Below are positions 11,275 through 24,700 of a stretch of DNA of 35,000 nucleotides, one piece after another. How positions within the stretch are numbered: position 1 is the stretch's first letter; every line of letters starts with the position of its first letter. The position numbers and the translations under genes are program-made. The notes beneath the pieces are model-generated. The model did not search any database. It saw only the letters and a list, made by a program, of their open reading frames with translations, and had not been told where the DNA came from. Origin of the DNA: Takakia lepidozioides (Eukaryota; Streptophyta; Takakiopsida; Takakiales; Takakiaceae); NCBI GenBank assembly GCA_030704615.1, contig JAKLZA010000051.1:1-35000 (forward strand), in the 5' to 3' direction.

Positions 11275-11915
11275 CGGGTTGATGTGGGGAGAATTGAGAA
11301 TTGAGAACAAAGTGGTTTGTTTGTTTTTGCAATGTACTCAAGTCTGTGAGGTCCACAAAACAACAAATATATTGAAGGAACAATCCGGGCAGTCCATGCA
11401 ACCCCCATCTCCAACAATAGTTTGGAACCATGAATGTGAATTCCATGCACACATTGCAAAGAGGACAATAAGGACACACAACCATCCCATTTCAAATTTG
11501 TCCCAGAATTAAACCAAAAGAATACTTCATATCAAGTGTCGCAGTCATCACAATCAATGTCCACCTCCTGTGCTATGTCATCTACAAAGATTCTGGCCCC
11601 AACACCACGTGTTCTACGAAGGCCATCGCAAGGTGGACTCTGAGTGCCATGAACGGACATGCTTGCTGCGAGTGCCTCCGCATAGACAGGTAGCACACAA
11701 GACCGAGGAGGACTGAAAACAAGTCCAAATAGGTGTGATAGCCCAGGAGGGCAAGTGGAAGCACGCGGACTCCTACACATGTCCACAAAATTCCATTTTT
11801 AACACAATGATGCAATGCACAAGTCCAACGAAGAGGATGTCTCCCATTTGCACTTTGCCTCAAGAACAGCGATTCTCGATAATGAAACAACAATGCAAGC
11901 ATGCACAGGTTCAAC
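11275..11915. other. Non-coding region downstream of the inner methyltransferase gene
   Basis: I find no gene. Small minus-strand open frames at 11532-12016 overlap or follow the end of the methyltransferase gene without matching the outer homologue, so this is probably 3' untranslated and subterminal sequence. Confidence 0.4.
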
Positions 11916-14900
11916 TTACTCACAGGCAAAGTCGGAGTCCAGCTCCTTGTCAGAAGTCTCCTCTGTACCAGTATCAGCGGGACGGGGCTTCGGAAGGACC
12001 TGAGAAGTGTGTCCACCCAAACCCATCAGGAGGTTCTTGTAAATCTCAGCATCCCCTTCAATCCCAAAGACATGTCGCGCACTGGCCTTGCAAGCGTGGT
12101 ACGAAGCACCTGCAGTGGAATAGAATGAAGTAAGCAGACATTGAAGACACATTCGGAACGGTGGAAAGTGCTGAAAGTGCAAGCTCAATCAAACCTCATG
12201 AAATGTGAATGTTGAAGGGACGAACCTGTGCCCATCGACAAATCCAGAACTCTGGCGTCTGTGTAGGTGCAGCACTCCACAATCGTTTGAATGAAAGCCG
12301 GGCTCCTCTCCCTCGCCCCTCTCCAAGGAACCCCATTCCCCCTTCGCAAGCACACGTTGCTGTCGACGTAGTTGTGATGCATGTCATCCGTGGGAGGATC
12401 TGTCCTGTCATCTATGAACTTGCCCCCGTGAGTGATGGCAAACTCCGTAATGCCGGCCGGAGTCGTTGGTGGATGCACCCGGACGAGACAAACAGCTTCA
12501 AACAGACGAGTCTGCGAACATGACATCCAGAAGGAACTAAGAACCAAAATAAAATCGGGCCCCTACATATGAGTTTGAGCGACCTACACAACACAATCCC
12601 AGAACAAAAAAGAAGAGGAAGAAGAAGGGAAACTCACCATCTCTCCCGGACGATCCCCCTTCGTAAGGTACATGCTGTTCACACAATTCCATGTCTTCAG
12701 GACTCTCATGCCCGAGGCTTTCAAATAGCTGGCAAGGGCACGGCGACACCGAACATCGATGGACTGGATGAGAACCAAAACACCTGCATCGGAAAGGAAG
12801 AAGTTGCAAAAGGAAAAAACCCACCGCCAGTAGCGCTCATCAAATGCATTCCAACCCGGACAAGCACCCGATGGTGGGATATCCGGGACTGCCAACCCAT
12901 CAGGGATGTCCAAGATGATGAGTTCCGCTGCATATGGCTTCTCCTTCCCGTTCACCCACGATTTGGTCATTTTAGCCTGCAAACAAAAATACAATGGAAT
13001 TCTGACAAGTTTATAAACGATCCATGCCCACAGCAGACAAAGAGAGCAGAAGCCACAGAACCCAAAGAGAACACGCACCGTGCTGAGGAACTCGACAATC
13101 CTCTCCCACACTGGTGATGGCTCGCCCTTGTAATCAGATTTCTTCGACTCCATCATGGCAAGGAACCCGACGTTGGCAATCTCCAACCTGGTTGGACGAA
13201 TGACCCTCGTGGGATGTTCCACTGCATGGTACGGGTCCTTGGGATCAACCACACCCTTGTTTTTTCTCCCGGATCCCCTACCATGCGGTGGAGTCTGCTG
13301 GACATGCTCCACAGGGCCAATAGCTGCAACACTTCCCTGCCCTTGTGCCACCTTCCCTCTACCCCTTCCCGTCCCCACAACACCAGCAACATCTTTTCCC
13401 TTTGCCTTTCTTCCTCTACCCGGGGTATCCTGAGCGGGAGGCTCCTTCTCTGCAAGAGTCCTCAGATTACGCTCATGAATGTCGAGGTCCGCTGCTGCGG
13501 CAGTGGCTGCAATACGGTCATTCTCTCTCCTCAAAGACAACTCTACAGCTGGGGTCTCTGAAGGAGGGCAATCCAAATACCAACCACAAGAAGAAAGATG
13601 GTCCGGACCCCAGTCATGCAAGATCCCAGCAGTGAACATGGTCTGGTTGCCAGCAGGGACAAGCCAAAGGTCCACGAAATCTGGATGTTTGTCCAAGCAA
13701 TTCTCTTCCAGGAGAACAAACTTAATGTACCTGCACGAACAGACACAGCCTCATTATCCAATGCACATATTGTGTCCCAGCTTTTTCAACACACCAGGAA
13801 GACCCCCTTAAACAGTATGCCACACAACACATTGCAACCACAACACAAGCAAAGAGTGCAAGGGTGTGCACCTGTAAAGGCATCGTTTCCAGGCTTCCTC
13901 TCCTTTTTCCTGCTGGTCAAGCTCATTTGTTCGACTGATGCCACCCTCCTTGCTGAACTCTCTAAAGAAACCAGAGTGCCACACTGTGGCTCTCCATTTC
14001 CTCATGTATGCTTCGAAGGAGACCTTCGGAGCTGTCATAGTGATGCCATAGTCAGCCAGCTGAGTATGCAGAACCGATCGGGCCCTTTCTTCCAACTGCA
14101 AAAAAATTGAAATGGAAGAATGAACCCAAAAACAGTCACAGCGAATGTAAGAGGCAATGGGAAGAGAAGGACAGGAAAAGAGAAAAGAAAGTGAGATACG
14201 AGAGGACATCACACCTGGCTCCAGTAAGTGGCCTTGTGAAGCCAGTTGTCCAGCACATTGTCACTGACAGGAACGACACGCTGGGTCTTCTTCTCCTTCT
14301 CTGGCCTTGGGAACATGTGGGTATCCCTAACTGTGGGATCGGAGTTCCATATCTGCAGCCACTTCACCTTCTGTTCAGAAGACACGACGGCGGTAGACAA
14401 CCTGTGCAACTTCTCCTGGGCCATCTCCGGCTTGCCTGGCTTGTTATAATGGTTTTTTATCTCCAGCAGAAACTGCGGCCCGAATGATGGGTCGGCCATT
14501 CTCAACTGCTTCACAAAAGCACTCATTATTGTCCTTCTTGTAGCGTTCATCTCCTTCTGGATGTGACTTTCAACTCCCTTTGCTGTCCTTCTCTCCTCAG
14601 GGGTAGAGCTGTAGTATTCCAGTTTGCCACGCTCCCCTGCATCTGCAATGTCTTGCTGCAAGGGAATGCAAGAGAGTTGCATCAATCCAAGGTCAAGGGA
14701 GACAGAGAGAAACAAACATGTGGAAGCAGGAATATGGAAAGGCCAGATGAAGGAAGATGTATCTCACCGTGTACATGTACTCCATGAAAGCCTCACGGGT
14801 CAACGAGTACCATGTTTCCGAAGTCTTGGAGCTTTCGCATTTCTTATACATCTCTGCCGAAAGGATGGTCTTGAAGTTGGTCAAGGGCATCTGCCCGATC

Positions 14901-15645
14901 CTTTGTATCCTATACAGTGTGTGAACCAGACTCGTTTTGACATGCGATGTCTCCGTCCCTCTGCAGAATGATATCTGAATTTCAGAATGTAATTCAAGGA
15001 CTTCAATCAAGGAAGAACGGAACCAGAAGTGCAACGTGTACAATGAGAAACCAACCTGTTCACATCATTCATTGCCGTCAGAAGACCCATCATGTTGTCG
15101 TCACAATCAAGCACCATCGATCGAACAGAGTAATGCCACTCTTCCTCCTGTGAGTGCAGCCTCCCAATGACAGCCATCCATGCAAGCAACCGGTGGTTGC
15201 CATCCCAAACGTGAAACATCTTCCCCGAGAATACCTGGGTGGAAGGTTTTCTGGAGAGAAGAAGTTCGAAGGATTCGTTCACCTGTCTCCAAATGGGGTC
15301 CCAGGAGTCGACGATTGACTCATCAACAAGGAGCTCGTTACCTCTTGAATCCCTAGTAGAAACGTAAAAGACCGCGGATCCATCCAAATACCCATGAACA
15401 AACTCGGCCTCCAGCTTGAGAATGTCTTTGACAAGGGGTGGACGAACGACGGGCATGGAAACCAACCTACACAGGGGAATCTTCAACCTCCCACCAGGAG
15501 CAAGCATACTTTGAACCACAAGCTGAGAGTTCACCTTTTGACCCCCCAGCATCTCAGCGGCTTTGCTTTCATAAAACTCATCGTCAACATCATCTTTGGT
15601 CTCCTTCCCCTGACCCTGAGGGACCTCATCCGCCACACTTTGCAT
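11916..15645 (-). CDS. ParB-like domain fused to beta-class DNA methyltransferase, eight exons, intact (inner element)
   Basis: Exons on the minus strand, 5' to 3': 15645-15056, 14960-14768, 14655-14215, 14095-13872, 13730-13079, 12976-12638, 12511-12226, 12109-11916. Every junction is GT..AG, all phases agree, and the total is 2919 nt (972 residues plus TAA). Exon 1 has IPLCRLVSMPVVRPPL and the ParB/Srx-type signature MFHVWDGNHRLLAW. Exons 2-4 hold a linker region also conserved in the outer copy. Exon 5 ends in a Gly/Lys/Arg-rich, probably DNA-binding stretch. Exon 6 carries AELIILDIPDG at the position of methyltransferase motif IV (normally DPPY), then FFLSDAGVLVLI and YLKASGMRVLKTW. Exons 7-8 carry RSPAFIQTI, VLDLSMGTG and ARHVFGIEGD, matching motifs X and I. 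The order IV before I is that of beta-class N4-cytosine/N6-adenine methylases. DIPDG departs from DPPY, so activity is uncertain. The ATG at 15645 follows a possible acceptor (TTGCAG at 15658-15663), so further 5' coding sequence may exist, perhaps at 28372-28883. No stop or frameshift is seen. Confidence 0.85.
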
Positions 15646-15734
15646 TTTCCCCTGCAAGGTTGTTCACTCAAATTCTTATAAGAGAGGAATGAAACGTCGA
15701 CCGATGCATGAAAAAGTGGGATAAAAAGGGAAGT

Positions 15735-18700
15735 GTTCTTTGAGCTGCCAGATAAGTGTTCATTGATCCTCACGGACATGCACTATGTTCCCGATTTACA
15801 CAGGGAAAGAACATTGAAAAGTTCTGCTCAAATATCTGCCCATGAGGGCCGAAAGTTGCGCCCTTCCATATTCATATGTTCTGCCTACACAGTGTGCGGT
15901 TCCGCAGACTGTTTGAGCTGACAGTGAAGGGTTCATTTTATACTCAAAAATGTGCCCATGAAGTCCAAATTTTGCACCCAGAAACATTGAAATGCTCAGC
16001 TCAAACAGTGTGCGTTGCCGCACACTGTCTGGGCTGGCAGTGAAGGGTTCATTTCACCCTCACACGGGTGCCCATGAAGTCCAAATTTTGCACCCAGAAA
16101 CATTGAAATGCTCAGCTCAAACAGTGTGCGTTGCCGCACACTGTCTGAGCTGGCAGTGAAGGGTTCATTTCACACTCACACAGGTGCCCCTGAAGTCCAA
16201 ATTTTGCACCCAGAAACATTGAAATGCTCAGCTCAAACAGTGTGCGTTGCCGCACACTGTCTGGGCTGGCAGTGAAGGGTTCATTTCACACTCACACAGG
16301 TGCCCCTGAAGTCCAAATATTTCACCCAGAAACATTGAAATGCTCAGCTCAAACAGTGTGCGTTGCCGCACACTGTCTGAGCTGGCAGTGAAGGGTTCAT
16401 TTCACACTCACACAGGTGCCCCTGAAGTCCAAATATTTCACCCAGAAACATTGAAATGCTCAGCTCAAACAGTGTGCGTTGCCGCACACTGTCTGAGCTG
16501 GCAGTGAAGGGTTCTTTTCACACTCACACAGGTGCCCCTGAAGTCCAAATATTTCACCCAGAAACATTGAAATGCTCAGCTCAAACAGTGTGCGTTGCCG
16601 CACACTGTCTGAGCTGGCAGTGAAGGGTTCTTTTCACACTCACACAGGTGCCCCTGAAGTCCAAATTTTGCACCCAGAAACATTGAAATGCTCAGCTCAA
16701 ACAGTGTGCGTTGCCGCACACTGTCTGAGCTGGCAGTGAAGGGTTCATTTCACACTCACACAGGTGCCCCTGAAGTCCAAATTTTGCACCCAGAAACATT
16801 GAAATGCTCAGCTCAAACAGTGTGCGTTGCCGCACACTGTCTGAGCTGGCAGTGAAGGGTTCTTTTCACACTCACACAGGTGCCCCTGAAGTCCAAATAT
16901 TTCACCCAGAAACATTGAAATGCTCAGCTCAAACAGTGTGCGTTGCCGCACACTGTCTGAGCTGGCAGTGAAGGGTTCATTTCACACTCACACAGGTGCC
17001 CCTGAAGTCCAAATTTTGCACCCAGAAACATTGAAATGCTCAGCTCAAACAGTGTGCGTTGCCGCACACTGTCTGAGCTGGCAGTGAAGGGTTCATTTCA
17101 CACTCACACAGGTGCCCCTGAAGTCCAAATTTTCACCCAGAAACATTGAAATGCTCAGCTCAAACAGTGTGCGTTGCCGCACACTGTCTGAGCTGGCAGT
17201 GAAGGGTTCATTTCACACTCACACAGGTGCCCCTGAAGTCCAAATATTTCACCCAGAAACATTGAAATGCTCAGCTCAAACAGTGTGCGTTGCCGCACAC
17301 TGTCTGAGCTGGCAGTGAAGGGTTCTTTTCACACTCACACAGGTGCCCCTGAAGTCCAAATATTTCACCCAGAAACATTGAAATGCTCAGCTCAAACAGT
17401 GTGCGTTGCCGCACACTGTCTGAGCTGGCAGTGAAGGGTTCATTTCACACTCACACAGGTGCCCCTGAAGTCCAAATTTTGCACCAGAAACATTGAAATG
17501 CTCAGCTCAAACAGTGTGCGTTGCCGCACACTGTCTGAGCTGGCAGTGAAGGGTTCATTTCACACTCACACAGGTGCCCCTGAAGTCCAAATTTTGCACC
17601 CAGAAACATTGAAATGCTCAGCTCAAACAGTGTGCGTTGCCGCACACTGTCTGGGCTGGCAGTGAAGGGTTCTTTTCACACTCACACAGGTGCCCCTGAA
17701 GTCCAAATATTTCACCCAGAAACATTGAAATGCTCAGCTCAAACAGTGTGCGTTGCCGCACACTGTCTGAGCTGGCAGTGAAGGGTTCATTTCACACTCA
17801 CACAGGTGCCCCTGAAGTCCAAATTTTCACCCAGAAACATTGAAATGCTCAGCTCAAACAGTGTGCGTTGCCGCACACTGTCTGAGCTGGCAGTGAAGGG
17901 TTCTTTTCACACTCACACAGGTGCCCCTGAAGTCCAAATTTTGCACCAGAAACATTGAAATGCTCAGCTCAAACAGTGTGCGTTGCCGCACACTGTCTGA
18001 GCTGGCAGTGAAGGGTTCATTTCACACTCACACAGCCTGAAGTCCAAATTTTGCACCCAGAAACATTGAAATGCTCAGCTCAAACAGTGTGCGTTGCCGC
18101 ACACTGTCTGAGCTGGCAGTGAAGGGTTCATTTCACATCACACAACAGAAGTCCAAATTTTGCACCCAGAAACATTGAAATGCTCAGCTCAAACAGTGTG
18201 CGTTGCCGCACACTGTCTGAGCTGGCAGTGAAGGGTTCATTTCACACTCACACAGGTGCCCCTGAAGTCCAAATTTTGCACCCAGAAACATTGAAATGCT
18301 CAGCTCAAACAGTGTGCGTTGCCGCACACTGTCTGAGCTGGCAGTGAAGGGTTCATTTCACACTCACACAGGTGCCCCTGAAGTCCAAATATTTCACCCA
18401 GAAACATTGAAATGCTCAGCTCAAACAGTGTGCGTTGCCGCACACTGTCTGAGCTGGCAGTGAAGGGTTCATTTCACACTCACACAGGTGCCCCTGAAGT
18501 CCAAATATTTCACCAGAAACATTGAAATGCTCAGCTCAAACAGTGTGCGTTGCCGCACACTGTCTGAGCTGGCAGTGAAGGGTTCTTTTCACACTCACAC
18601 AGGTGCCCCTGAAGTCCAAATATTTCACCCAGAAACATTGAAATGCTCAGCTCAAACAGTGTGCGTTGCCGCACACTGTCTGAGCTGGCAGTGAAGGGTT

Positions 18701-21700
18701 CTTTTCACACTCACACAGGTGCCCCTGAAGTCCAAATTTTGCATCCAGAAACATTGAAATGCTCAGCTCAAACAGTGTGCGTTGCCGCACACTGTCTGAG
18801 CTGGCAGTGAAGGGTTCATTTCACACTCACACAGGTGCCCCTGAAGTCCAAATTTTGCACCCAGAAACATTGAAATGCTCAGCTCAAACAGTGTGCGTTG
18901 CCGCACACTGTCTGAGCTGGCAGTGAAGGGTTCATTTCACACTCACACAGGTGCCCCTGAAGTCCAAATATTTCACCCAGAAACATTGAAATGCTCAGCT
19001 CAAACAGTGTGCGTTGCCGCACACTGTCTGAGCTGGCAGTGAAGGGTTCATTTCACACTCACACAGGTGCCCCTGAAGTCCAAATTTTGCACCCAGAAAC
19101 ATTGAAATGCTCAGCTCAAACAGTGTGCGTTGCCGCACACTGTCTGAGCTGGCAGTGAAGGGTTCTTTTCACACTCACACAGGTGCCCCTGAAGTCCAAA
19201 TTTTGCAGAAACATTGAAATGCTCAGCTCAAACAGTGTGCGTTGCCGCACACTGTCTGAGCTGGCAGTGAAGGGTTCATTTCACACTCACACCAGACATG
19301 AAGTCCAAATTTTGCACCCAAAACATTGAAATGCTCAGCTCAAACAGTGTGCGTTGCCGCACACTGTCTGAGCTGGCAGTGAAGGGTTCATTTCAACACT
19401 CACACAGTGCCCCAAAGTCCAAATTTGCACCCAGAAACATTGAAATGCTCAGCTCAAACAGTGTGCGTTGCCGCACACTGTCTGAGCTGGCAGTGAAGGG
19501 TTCATTTCACACTCACACAGGTGCCCCTGAAGTCCAAATTTTGCACCCAGAAACATTGAAATGCTCAGCTCAAACAGTGTGCGTTGCCGCACACTGTCTG
19601 GCTGGCAGTGAAGGGTTCTTTTCACACTCACACAGGTGCCCCTGAAGTCCAAATATTTCACCCAGAAACATTGAAATGCTCAGCTCAAACAGTGTGCGTT
19701 GCCGCACACTGTCTGAGCTGGCAGTGAAGGGTTCATTTCACACTCACACAGGTGCCCCTGAAGTCCAAATTTTGCACCCAGAAACATTGAAATGCTCAGC
19801 TCAAACAGTGTGCGTTGCCGCACACTGTCTGAGCTGGCAGTGAAGGGTTCATTTCACACTCACACAGGTGCCCCTGAAGTCCAATTTTGCACCCAGAAAC
19901 ATTGAAATGCTCAGCTCAAACAGTGTGCGTTGCCGCACACTGTCTGGGCTGGCAGTGAAGGGTTCTTTTCACACTCACACAGGTGCCCCTGAAGTCCAAA
20001 TATTTCACCCAGAAACATTGAAATGCTCAGCTCAAACAGTGTGCGTTGCCGCACACTGTCTGAGCTGGCAGTGAAGGGTTCATTTCACACTCACACAGGT
20101 GCCCCTGAAGTCCAAATTTTGCATCCAGAAACATTGAAATGCTCAGCTCAAACAGTGTGCGTTGCCGCACACTGTCTGAGCTGGCAGTGAAGGGTTCATT
20201 TCACACTCACACAGGTGCCCCTGAAGTCCAAATTTTGCACCCAGAAACATTGAAATGCTCAGCTCAAACAGTGTGCGTTGCCGCACACTGTCTGAGCTGG
20301 CAGTGAAGGGTTCTTTTCACACTCACACAGGTGCCCCTGAAGTCCAAATATTTCACCCAGAAACATTGAAATGCTCAGCTCAAACAGTGTGCGTTGCCGC
20401 ACACTGTCTGAGCTGGCAGTGAAGGGTTCATTTCACACTCACACAGGTGCCCCTGAAGTCCAAATATTTCACCCAGAAACATTGAAATGCTCAGCTCAAA
20501 CAGTGTGCGTTGCCGCACACTGTCTGAGCTGGCAGTGAAGGGTTCTTTTCACACTCACACAGGTGCCCCTGAAGTCCAAATATTTCACCCAGAAACATTG
20601 AAATGCTCAGCTCAAACAGTGTGCGTTGCCGCACACTGTCTGAGCTGGCAGTGAAGGGTTCATTTCACACTCACACAGGTGCCCCTGAAGTCCAAATTTT
20701 GCACCCAGAAACATTGAAATGCTCAGCTCAAACAGTGTGCGTTGCCGCACACTGTCTGAGCTGGCAGTGAAGGGTTCATTTCACACTCACACGGGTGCCC
20801 CTGAAGTCCAAATTTTGCACCCAGAAACATTGAAATGCTCAGCTCAAACAGTGTGCGTTGCCGCACACTGTCTGGAGCTGGCAGTGAAGGGTTCTTTTCA
20901 CACTCACACAGGTGCCCCTGAAGTCCAAATATTTCACCCAGAAACATTGAAATGCTCAGCTCAAACAGTGTGCGTTGCCGCACACTGTCTGAGCTGGCAG
21001 TGAAGGGTTCTTTTCACACTCACACAGGTGCCCCTGAAGTCCAAATATTTCACCCAGAAACATTGAAATGCTCAGCTCAAACAGTGTGCGTTGCCGCACA
21101 CTGTCTGAGCTGGCAGTGAAGGGTTCATTTCACACTCACACAGGTGCCCCTGAAGTCCAAATTTTGCACCCAGAAACATTGAAATGCTCAGCTCAAACAG
21201 TGTGCGTTGCCGCACACTGTTTGGACTGGCAGTGAAGGGTTCTTTTCACACTCACACAGGTGCCCCTGAAGTCCAAATATTTCACCCAGAAACATTGAAA
21301 TGCTCAGCTCAAACAGTGTGCGTTGCCGCACACTGTCTGAGCTGGCAGTGAAGGGTTCATTTCACACTCACACAGGTGCCCCTGAAGTCCAAATTTTGCA
21401 TCCCAGAAACATTGAAATGCTCAGCTCAAACAGTGTGCGTTGCCGCACACTGTCTGAGCTGGCAGTGAAGGGTTCTTTTCACACTCACACAGGTGCCCCT
21501 GAAGTCCAAATATTTCACCCAGAAACATTGAAATGCTCAGCTCAAACAGTGTGCGTTGCCGCACACTGTCTGAGCTGGCAGTGAAGGGTTCATTTCACAC
21601 TCACACAGGTGCCCCTGAAGTCCAAATTTTGCACCCAGAAACATTGAAATGCTCAGCTCAAACAGTGTGCGTTGCCGCACACTGTCTGAGCTGGCAGTGA

Positions 21701-24700
21701 AGGGTTCATTTCACACTCACACAGGTGCCCCTGAAGTCCAAATTTTGCACCCAGAAACATTGAAATGCTCAGCTCAAACAGTGTGCGTTGCCGCACACTG
21801 TCTGAGCTGGCAGTGAAGGGTTCATTTCACACTCACACAGGTGCCCCTGAAGTCCAAATTTCACCCAGAAACATTGAAATGCTCAGCTCAAACAGTGTGC
21901 GTTGCCGCACACTGTCTGAGCTGGCAGTGAAGGGTTCATTTCACACTCACACAGGTGCCCCTGAAGTCCAAATATTTCACCCAGAAACATTGAAATGCTC
22001 AGCTCAAACAGTGTGCGTTGCCGCACACTGTCTGAGCTGGCAGTGAAGGGTTCTTTCACACTCACACAGGTGCCCCTGAAGTCCAAATTTCACCCAGAAA
22101 CATTGAAATGCTCAGCTCAAACAGTGTGCGTTGCCGCACACTGTCTGAGCTGGCAGTGAAGGGTTCTTTTCACACTCACACAGGTGCCCCTGAAGTCCAA
22201 ATTTTGCACCCAGAAACATTGAAATGCTCAGCTCAAACAGTGTGCGTTGCCGCACACTGTCTGAGCTGGCAGTGAAGGGTTCATTTCACACTCACACAGG
22301 TGCCCCTGAAGTCCAAATTTTGCACCCAGAAACATTGAAATGCTCAGCTCAAACAGTGTGCGTTGCCGCACACTGTCTGGGCTGGCAGTGAAGGGTTCTT
22401 TTCACACTCACACAGGTGCCCCTGAAGTCCAAATATTTCACCCAGAAACATTGAAATGCTCAGCTCAAACAGTGTGCGTTGCCGCACACTGTCTGAGCTG
22501 GCAGTGAAGGGTTCATTTCACACTCACACAGGTGCCCCTGAAGTCCAAATTTTGCACCAGAAACATTGAAATGCTCAGCTCAAACAGTGTGCGTTGCCGC
22601 ACACTGTCTGAGCTGGCAGTGAAGGGTTCATTTCACACTCACACAGGTGCCCCTGAAGTCCAAATTTTGCAGAAACATTGAAATGCTCAGCTCAAACAGT
22701 GTGCGTTGCCGCACACTGTCTGAGCTGGCAGTGAAGGGTTCATTTCACACTCACACAGGTGCCCCTGAAGTCCAAATTTTGCACCCAGAAACATTGAAAT
22801 GCTCAGCTCAAACAGTGTGCGTTGCCGCACACTGTCTGAGCTGGCAGTGAAGGGTTCATTTCACACTCACACAGGTGCCCCTGAAGTCCAAATTTTGCAC
22901 CCAGAAACATTGAAATGCTCAGCTCAAACAGTGTGCGTTGCCGCACACTGTCTGAGCTGGCAGTGAAGGGTTCATTTCACACTCACACAGGTGCCCCTGA
23001 AGTCCAAATTTTGCACCCAGAAACATTGAAATGCTCAGCTCAAACAGTGTGCGTTGCCGCACACTGTCTGAGCTGGCAGTGAAGGGTTCTTTTCACACTC
23101 ACACAGGTGCCCCTGAAGTCCAAATATTTCACCCAGAAACATTGAAATGCTCAGCTCAAACAGTGTGCGTTGCCGCACACTGTCTGAGCTGGCAGTGAAG
23201 GGTTCATTTCACACTCACACAGGTGCCCCTGAAGTCCAAATTTTGCACCCAGAAACATTGAAATGCTCAGCTCAAACAGTGTGCGTTGCCGCACACTGTC
23301 TGAGCTGGCAGTGAAGGGTTCATTTCACACTCACACAGGTGCCCCTGAAGTCCAAATTTTTGCACCCAGAAACATTGAAATGCTCAGCTCAAACAGTGTG
23401 CGTTGCCGCACACTGTCTGAGCTGGCAGTGAAGGGTTCTTTTCACACTCACACAGGTGCCCCTGAAGTCCAAATATTTCACCCAGAAACATTGAAATGCT
23501 CAGCTCAAACAGTGTGCGTTGCCGCACACTGTCTGAGCTGGCAGTGAAGGGTTCTTTTCACACTCACACAGGTGCCCCTGAAGTCCAAATTTTGCACCCA
23601 GAAACATTGAAATGCTCAGCTCAAACAGTGTGCGTTGCCGCACACTGTCTGAGCTGGCAGTGAAGGGTTCATTTCACACTCACACAGGTGCCCCTGAAGT
23701 CCAAATTTTTGCACCCAGAAACATTGAAATGCTCAGCTCAAACAGTGTGCGTTGCCGCACACTGTCTGGCTGGCAGTGAAGGGTTCTTTTCACACTCACA
23801 CAGGTGCCCCTGAAGTCCAAATATTTCACCCAGAAACATTGAAATGCTCAGCTCAAACAGTGTGCGTTGCCGCACACTGTCTGAGCTGGCAGTGAAGGGT
23901 TCATTTCACACTCACACAGGTGCCCCTGAAGTCCAAATATTTCACCCAGAAACATTGAAATGCTCAGCTCAAACAGTGTGCGTTGCCGCACACTGTCTGA
24001 GCTGGCAGTGAAGGGTTCTTTTCACACTCACACAGGTGCCCCTGAAGTCCAAATTTTCACCCAGAAACATTGAAATGCTCAGCTCAAACAGTGTGCGTTG
24101 CCGCACACTGTCTGAGCTGGCAGTGAAGGGTTCATTTCACACTCACACAGGTGCCCCTGAAGTCCAAATTTTGCACCCAGAAACATTGAAATGCTCAGCT
24201 CAAACAGTGTGCGTTGCCGCACACTGTCTGAGCTGGCAGTGAAGGGTTCATTTCACACTCACACAGGTGCCCCTGAAGTCCAAATTTTGCACCCAGAAAC
24301 ATTGAAATGCTCAGCTCAAACAGTGTGCGTTGCCGCACACTGTCTGAGCTGGCAGTGAAGGGTTCATTTCACACTCACACAGGTGCCCCTGAAGTCCAAA
24401 TTTTGCACCCAGAAACATTGAAATGCTCAGCTCAAACAGTGTGCGTTGCCGCACACTGTCTGAGCTGGCAGTGAAGGGTTCTTTCACACTCACACAGGTG
24501 CCCCTGAAGTCCAAATTTTCACCCAGAAACATTGAAATGCTCAGCTCAAACAGTGTGCGTTGCCGCACACTGTCTGAGCTGGCAGTGAAGGGTTCATTTC
24601 ACACTCACACAGGTGCCCCTGAAGTCCAAATATTTCACCCAGAAACATTGAAATGCTCAGCTCAAACAGTGTGCGTTGCCGCACACTGTCTGAGCTGGCA

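Noticed and set aside
12608-12637. Purine-rich run beside exon 6 read as coding in the longer minus-strand frame
   Set aside because: Exon 6 ends at GAGATG|GTGAGT (12638), giving a consistent phase with the next exon; the readthrough (poly-Ser/Phe) is intron translation.
13079-13730. YLDCPPSE in inner exon 5 as the methyltransferase catalytic DPPY motif
   Set aside because: The outer copy has YLDMSGG there, so it is not conserved, whereas LDIPDG is identical in both copies and sits in the expected hydrophobic-strand context.
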